10,326 nt of DNA. Origin: Paracoccaceae bacterium. Lineage in GTDB: Bacteria > Pseudomonadota > Alphaproteobacteria > Rhodobacterales > Rhodobacteraceae. The position numbers and the translations under genes were made by a program. A model generated the notes under the pieces. It worked only from the letters and a program-made list of their open reading frames with translations. It was not told where the DNA came from and ran no database searches. This document shows, one piece after another, positions 7,187 to 10,326 of this stretch. Location of the stretch: NCBI GenBank assembly GCA_011523445.1, contig WTGT01000121.1, positions 1 through 10,326 of the forward strand, read 5' to 3'. How positions within the stretch are numbered: the first letter of the stretch is position 1; each line of letters begins with the position of its first letter.

Positions 7187-8693
7187 ACCTAAAATAAGCT
7201 TTATTTCACTTTCCATCGTCGTTAGCGGAGTGACTATGTTTGCTCCGGCCTTTTTGGCTCTCCTTAACGATGATCACCAAACCTCTCAGACATTTTTCTA
7301 TCAGGGTCTATTAATTGCCTTGATAGGATCTTTCTTGGGAATAGCAACACTGGATCAGGGTTCAAAACCGTCTTTGCGAAGGGACATGATTGAACTGACC
7401 ATCATATTCCTAATTTTGCCGGTCTTTTTTGCCTTACCCCTTTATACCCTGGTAAACGAATTTGATGCTCTTGATTCGTATTTCGAGGCCATTTCATGCT
7501 TTACAACCACTGGTGCAACCCTGATTGAAAATGACATGGGTGAAGTTCCTCCCGCCATACACCTATGGCGGGCCTTGGTGGGATGGATGGGAGGGCTCGT
7601 CATGTGGGTTACAGCAGCTACAATCATTCAACACTTTGGCTTCAACTATTTTTATAGTGCTCAAAGCATTGGCGTCGAAGACAACGACGATTCCGACCGG
7701 GGGGAATTGAGTTTTGAAGAGCAACCCCTTTATAGAAAGTTTTCAATTCTTCTCCCCTATTACCTTGTACTTACACTTATTTTTTGGATTGGTTTGTACA
7801 TTTTGGGTTCATCAGGATTAAATGCCCTTGTTTTTGCGATGTCGTCACTATCGACGAGTGGAATCGTTGGTGAAACGGCATTCTTTGAATCTGCATCAGG
7901 AATTTGGGGTGAAATGCTGGTGGTTTTATTGTTGCTTTTCGGAATTACCAGACTGCTAATATTTTACTGGTGGTATAAACCGGTTTTCAGGGATTTCTAT
8001 CAGGATTCTGAAATACGTCTGGCTTCAAAAATTGTTTTTCTGGTTCTGATCGGAGCACTTTTGTACGATTGGCAGTTATTGATTCAGCAGTATAACGAGG
8101 AAAGTATATTGCTGATTCTACAAAATTGTTGGGGCGTAATATTCACTGTAATTTCCTTTCTGACCACCACGGGTTTTGAAAGCACTTATTGGTTCGCTAC
8201 ATCAGATACCCAGATAGAAGGATTTCCACATCTCGTCCTTCTTACACTGGTTATTATTGGTGGTGGGGTGGCAACGAATTCAGGTGGAATAAAACTATTA
8301 CGTCTAAAAATACTTTTTGAAAATGTCTCTAAGGAAATGTTTCATCTTTTGTATCCATCGGGAGTGCAACGAAAAAAATCCTGGAGTTTGAGAAACATAG
8401 AATCAGGCTGGGATGAGGCTTGGCTCATATTCACCATGTTTTTCATAACCGTTGTAGTGCTGTTGCTTTGTCTTGTGATTATCGGATTGGATTTTAATTC
8501 CGCCCTAACGGTTTCCTTGGCCGTAATTACAACGACAGGACCGTTGGTTGATACTGTCTTGGGAGAAACCTTTAGTTTCGACCAATTGGGAAACGTATCC
8601 AAGGTGGTTATTTCATTGGGAATGATAGTAGGGCGTCTGGAAATTATCCTGATCATGTTTTTTCTAGGCAGGGATGCTTGGAGAAGTTATTAA
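7176..8693 (+). CDS. trkH: Trk potassium uptake system, membrane channel subunit TrkH
   Basis: 505 residues with many hydrophobic segments, the integral membrane pore that takes up K+ with TrkA bound below. The four pore loops of the superfamily can be read, each with its filter glycine: CFTTTGAT (G113), SLSTSGIVGE (G229), FLTTTGFES (G333) and ITTTGPLVD (G455). Length is normal (about 480-510). The fourth loop has TTTGP in place of the common NNVGPG of enterobacterial TrkH, and the second has STSG rather than STGG; both keep the essential Gly. ATG 7176 is inside the end of trkA, giving an 11-base overlap; no SD of its own is evident, consistent with coupled translation. An alternative is the related KtrB/TrkG group, but the neighbouring two-repeat TrkA favours TrkH. 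Confidence 0.95.
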   Translation: MLIKPKISFISLSIVVSGVTMFAPAFLALLNDDHQTSQTFFYQGLLIALIGSFLGIATLDQGSKPSLRRDMIELTIIFLILPVFFALPLYTLVNEFDALDSYFEAISCFTTTGATLIENDMGEVPPAIHLWRALVGWMGGLVMWVTAATIIQHFGFNYFYSAQSIGVEDNDDSDRGELSFEEQPLYRKFSILLPYYLVLTLIFWIGLYILGSSGLNALVFAMSSLSTSGIVGETAFFESASGIWGEMLVVLLLLFGITRLLIFYWWYKPVFRDFYQDSEIRLASKIVFLVLIGALLYDWQLLIQQYNEESILLILQNCWGVIFTVISFLTTTGFESTYWFATSDTQIEGFPHLVLLTLVIIGGGVATNSGGIKLLRLKILFENVSKEMFHLLYPSGVQRKKSWSLRNIESGWDEAWLIFTMFFITVVVLLLCLVIIGLDFNSALTVSLAVITTTGPLVDTVLGETFSFDQLGNVSKVVISLGMIVGRLEIILIMFFLGRDAWRSY

Positions 8694-8719
8694 TCTGTAT
8701 CCTGAAATCTGAGCATGAT

Positions 8720-8753
8720 AATTTCCCATTGGGTTAAATTTCTCTTGTTTTTT
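8720..8753 (+). terminator. Weak hairpin plus T-rich run after trkH, possible terminator
   Basis: AATTTCCC (8720-8727), ATT, GGG, a TT bulge, then AAATT (8736-8740) can form a stem. A pyrimidine tract ending in seven T follows (8747-8753). Only three GC pairs support the stem, so termination here would be inefficient at best. It could separate the ntrY-trkH unit from hfq. Confidence 0.25.
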
Positions 8754-8783
8754 TGCAAATTTTTGTTTAAATTGCGTTATGGT
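8753..8783 (+). promoter_or_regulatory. Possible promoter for hfq
   Basis: TTGCAA (8753-8758), a 19-base spacer, then TATGGT (8778-8783); each matches the sigma-70 consensus in 4 of 6 positions. The long spacer and modest matches make this tentative. It sits in the 123-base gap before hfq, where an independent promoter would be expected. The hfq start would lie about 34 bases after the -10. Confidence 0.25.
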
Positions 8784-8816
8784 TCACAACAAAAAATATT
8801 ATAAGGAACAGGTTTA

Positions 8817-9068
8817 ATGGCAAACCAACAGAACCGGCTTCAGGATGCCTTCATCAATACAGTTAGAAAAGGGAAGGTTGGGGTCACCATTTTTCTGGTG
8901 AACGGAGTTAAATTATCAGGTAGCGTTACTTGGTTTGATAGATACAGTTTATTATTGAAGCGGGATCATCAGGTACAATTGGTATACAAGCATGCGATCT
9001 CAACAATTATGCCTTCGGAGAGCATAGTGATTGAGGACGATTCTGATTTGCTTGATAATTCGACGTAA
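8817..9068 (+). CDS. hfq: RNA chaperone Hfq
   Basis: 83 residues, the usual short form in alphaproteobacteria, without the long C-terminal tail of E. coli. It forms a hexameric ring that helps small RNAs pair with messengers. Seen: N-terminal helix with LQDAF (Q9 at the proximal RNA face), Sm1 motif VTIFLVNGVKLSGSVTWFD (23-41) and Sm2 motif LVYKHAISTI (55-64) with the conserved Y57-K58-H59. The usual Phe of the FDxF element is Tyr (Y43), a mild change. The rim region is VRKGK (16-20), with basic charge kept. The acidic tail EDDSDLLDNST is short. AAGGA (8803-8807) lies 9 bases before ATG 8817, which supports this start. In most alphaproteobacteria hflX follows directly; here a 312-base gap and a transporter-type gene follow instead. 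Confidence 0.97.
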   Translation: MANQQNRLQDAFINTVRKGKVGVTIFLVNGVKLSGSVTWFDRYSLLLKRDHQVQLVYKHAISTIMPSESIVIEDDSDLLDNST

Positions 9069-9104
9069 ATGTTTCCGGTTTCAAAATAATTCTCCCCAAT
9101 ACTT

Positions 9105-9135
9105 ATACCAATATGTAAGTGTAATGGATTGGTAT
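9105..9135 (+). terminator. 8-bp inverted repeat after hfq, possible transcription terminator
   Basis: ATACCAAT (9105-9112), a 15-base loop, then ATTGGTAT (9128-9135), followed by TGTTTTGG. The outer bases CAATAC (9097-9102) and GTATTG (9132-9137) can pair alternatively. The stem has little GC and the T run is short, so it may be a terminator or only a 3'-end stabilising hairpin. It is 36 bases after the hfq stop, a sensible place for a transcript end. Confidence 0.35.
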
Positions 9136-9260
9136 TGTTTTGGTTCAAAAAGACCCTTGTCTAGAACAGTTTACAGGAATTTTCCTACTATAACAGGTAA
9201 TTTTGACCAATTACTTGTTGAATCACCCGGCATTCATTCATTAACAATTAATATAAGGTA

Positions 9261-9281
9261 GAACACTCCAAAAAGGTGTTC
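9261..9281 (+). repeat. 6-bp hairpin upstream of the substrate-binding protein gene
   Basis: GAACAC (9261-9266) pairs with GTGTTC (9276-9281) around a 9-base A-rich loop. CTTTCG follows, which is a poor T-tract. It could be a weak terminator, a leader hairpin or an operator about 80 bases before the binding-protein start. The sequence alone does not decide. Confidence 0.3.
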
Positions 9282-9347
9282 CTTTCGTAGTAAATATACA
9301 ATCTCAGGACAATCTACTGGTTGGTCTTGAGAAAGAGTATTAGTTTT

Positions 9348-9353
9348 AGGAGG
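9348..9353 (+). promoter_or_regulatory. Strong Shine-Dalgarno sequence pointing to GTG 9362, not TTG 9381
   Basis: AGGAGG is a near-perfect ribosome binding site. Eight bases later stands GTG (9362-9364), the ideal distance, and the following codons read MRNFFK, a typical basic start of a signal peptide. This frame is one base off from the binding-protein body that follows. The only in-frame TTG of the body (9381) is 27 bases from the SD, too far for normal initiation. The site therefore shows where translation should start and exposes the apparent frameshift. Confidence 0.8.
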
Positions 9354-9380
9354 ATTATTTAGTGCGTAATTTCTTTAAAA

Positions 9381-10310
9381 TTGATAGCCCTTTCAGGTGC
9401 CCTGGTGTTGGGAACCATCGGACTATCCAAGGCTTCGGATTCTTCAGATCCCATCATTATTCCACTGCACAATTGGTCAAGCCAATTGGTTATGAGTTAT
9501 GCAGTGGGACAAATGTTCGAGGAAATGGGAAATAATGTTGAATACATTACCACCGATAGCCAGGCAGTATATGAATCAATTCGACTTGGTGATGTAACCC
9601 TTGAATTGGAAGTTTGGGAGGGAGCATTCGGCAACTCGTTCCGGGCTGCACTTGAAAAGGGTGGAATTCATGATGCAGGTGATCATGATGCCTATACCCG
9701 CGAGGACTGGTGGTATCCAATGTGGACCAAAGATGCTTGTCCAGGCCTACCTAGTTGGGAAGCCCTGAACGAATGTGCTGCCATATTTGCAACCCCCGAG
9801 ACTGGTGACAAAGGCAGGTTTCTTGGTGGACCCGTTGACTGGTTGAAGCATGATGCCGAAAGGGTTGAAGGACTTGGAATGAACTTTGTAGTTGTCAATG
9901 CTGGTTCGGCCACAGCTCTCTGGGCTGAACTTAAATCGGCCGAGCAAAATAATCGACCAACAGTTATCTTTAACTGGACACCAAACTTTGTTGATGCCGT
10001 ATGGCCCGGAGAGTTTGTTGAGTTTCCAGCTTGGGAAGAGGGTTGTGATGTTGATCCCGCCGTCGGGTACAATTCTGAAACAACCTATGATTGTGGTAAC
10101 CCGCCAAATGGTTATCTGAAAAAAGCCGCTTGGGATGGCATGCCCGAAAAATGGCCAAGCGCTTATGAGGTGTTGAAAAAGATCAATTTCACCAATAACC
10201 AAATTGCAGAAATGGCCAAACTGGTGGATGTTGACGGGTTGGATCCAGAGGATGCAGCAACCGAATGGTTGGCAGCCAATGAGGATCTTTGGAAACCCTG
10301 GTTGATGTAA
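9381..10310 (+). CDS. ProX/OpuAC-type ABC transporter substrate-binding protein, probably for glycine betaine; start apparently frameshifted
   Basis: Periplasmic binding protein that would deliver glycine betaine, proline betaine or a similar quaternary amine to an ABC importer. The 309-codon open frame holds a hydrophobic export segment (1-15, cleavage probably near SKA-S) and a complete OpuAC-like body. Aromatic residues able to cage a quaternary ammonium are at W79 (EVWEGAF), W110, W111 and W115 (WWYPMW), and W199 (FNWTPN). Other family blocks are CPGLPSWEALNEC, GGPVDW, VNAGSATALWAEL and YDCGNPP. Four cysteines (120, 132, 222, 238) suggest two disulfides. TTG 9381 is only the first possible start in this frame. 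A strong AGGAGG and GTG at 9362 encode MRNFFK one base out of frame. Removing one A from the run 9377-9380 would give MRNFFKLIALSGALVLG, a complete signal peptide. The cause may be a sequencing error, a mutation or +1 slippage. No permease or ATPase gene is visible; they may lie beyond the right edge. The exact substrate is inferred. Confidence 0.88.
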   Translation: MIALSGALVLGTIGLSKASDSSDPIIIPLHNWSSQLVMSYAVGQMFEEMGNNVEYITTDSQAVYESIRLGDVTLELEVWEGAFGNSFRAALEKGGIHDAGDHDAYTREDWWYPMWTKDACPGLPSWEALNECAAIFATPETGDKGRFLGGPVDWLKHDAERVEGLGMNFVVVNAGSATALWAELKSAEQNNRPTVIFNWTPNFVDAVWPGEFVEFPAWEEGCDVDPAVGYNSETTYDCGNPPNGYLKKAAWDGMPEKWPSAYEVLKKINFTNNQIAEMAKLVDVDGLDPEDAATEWLAANEDLWKPWLM

Positions 10311-10326
10311 ATTAACAATTCCTATG

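Larger units (their letters stand above)
9069..9361 (+). other. Intergenic region between hfq and the substrate-binding protein gene
   Basis: About 290 AT-rich bases. A 76-codon open frame at 9031-9261 has no SD, overlaps the end of hfq and shows no family features, so it is treated as chance. The region carries two candidate hairpins (9105-9135 and 9261-9281) and a short direct repeat ACAATCT (9299-9305 and 9310-9316). No known riboswitch or small RNA was recognised. A promoter for the next gene should be here. TATAAG (9252-9257) resembles a -10 box, but no good -35 box stands at the right distance. Confidence 0.5.

Noticed and set aside
9031..9261. 76-codon open frame overlapping the end of hfq
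   Set aside because: It has no ribosome binding site, no family resemblance and an uneven composition, and it begins inside hfq. It is best read as a chance open frame.
9692..10202. Overlapping open frames of 126 and 151 codons on the minus strand
   Set aside because: They are antisense shadows of the binding-protein gene, whose plus-strand reading has clear family motifs.

Overview
The window holds eight genes of an alphaproteobacterium. Three things point to this class: a fused ispD-ispF gene, the ntrY-ntrX-trkA-hfq gene order, and an Hfq of alphaproteobacterial type (VTIFLVNGVKL, QLVYKHAIST). Base composition is moderately AT-rich by eye and similar across all genes. No mobile element, CRISPR array, tRNA or rRNA was recognised. 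A marine or low-GC lineage is possible, but that is only a guess.

Left part, minus strand (1-1581): ispDF, a bifunctional enzyme of the non-mevalonate isoprenoid pathway, is followed with a 4-base ATGA overlap by pgpA (phosphatidylglycerophosphatase A). pgpA runs off the left edge of the window. A 406-base divergent intergenic region (1582-1987) contains two adjacent inverted repeats that share the word TTCGTAA.

Centre, plus strand (1988-8693): ntrY and ntrX encode a membrane sensor kinase and its response regulator. trkA and trkH follow, encoding the NAD-binding gate and the membrane channel subunit of the Trk potassium uptake system; they overlap by 11 bases. The spacing suggests one transcription unit. 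The NtrX central domain looks degenerate: the GAFTGA loop is missing, the Walker B aspartate is replaced by lysine, and the first arginine-finger position is lost. This regulator probably does not drive sigma-54 open-complex formation.

Right part, plus strand (8694-10326): hfq, encoding the RNA chaperone, has its own Shine-Dalgarno sequence and possibly its own promoter. A roughly 300-base spacer follows, with weak hairpins. The last gene is a periplasmic ProX/OpuAC-type substrate-binding protein for glycine betaine or a related quaternary amine. Its start appears frameshifted: a strong AGGAGG and a GTG start lie in a frame one base off from the body, at an AAAA run inside the signal-peptide coding region. 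hflX, the usual partner after hfq, is not there.

The genes from trkA to the right edge share a theme of osmotic adjustment (potassium uptake, compatible-solute binding). I did not find a clearly new system. The most interesting points are the degenerate NtrX ATPase, the apparent frameshift in the binding-protein signal peptide, and the paired inverted repeats upstream of ntrY.
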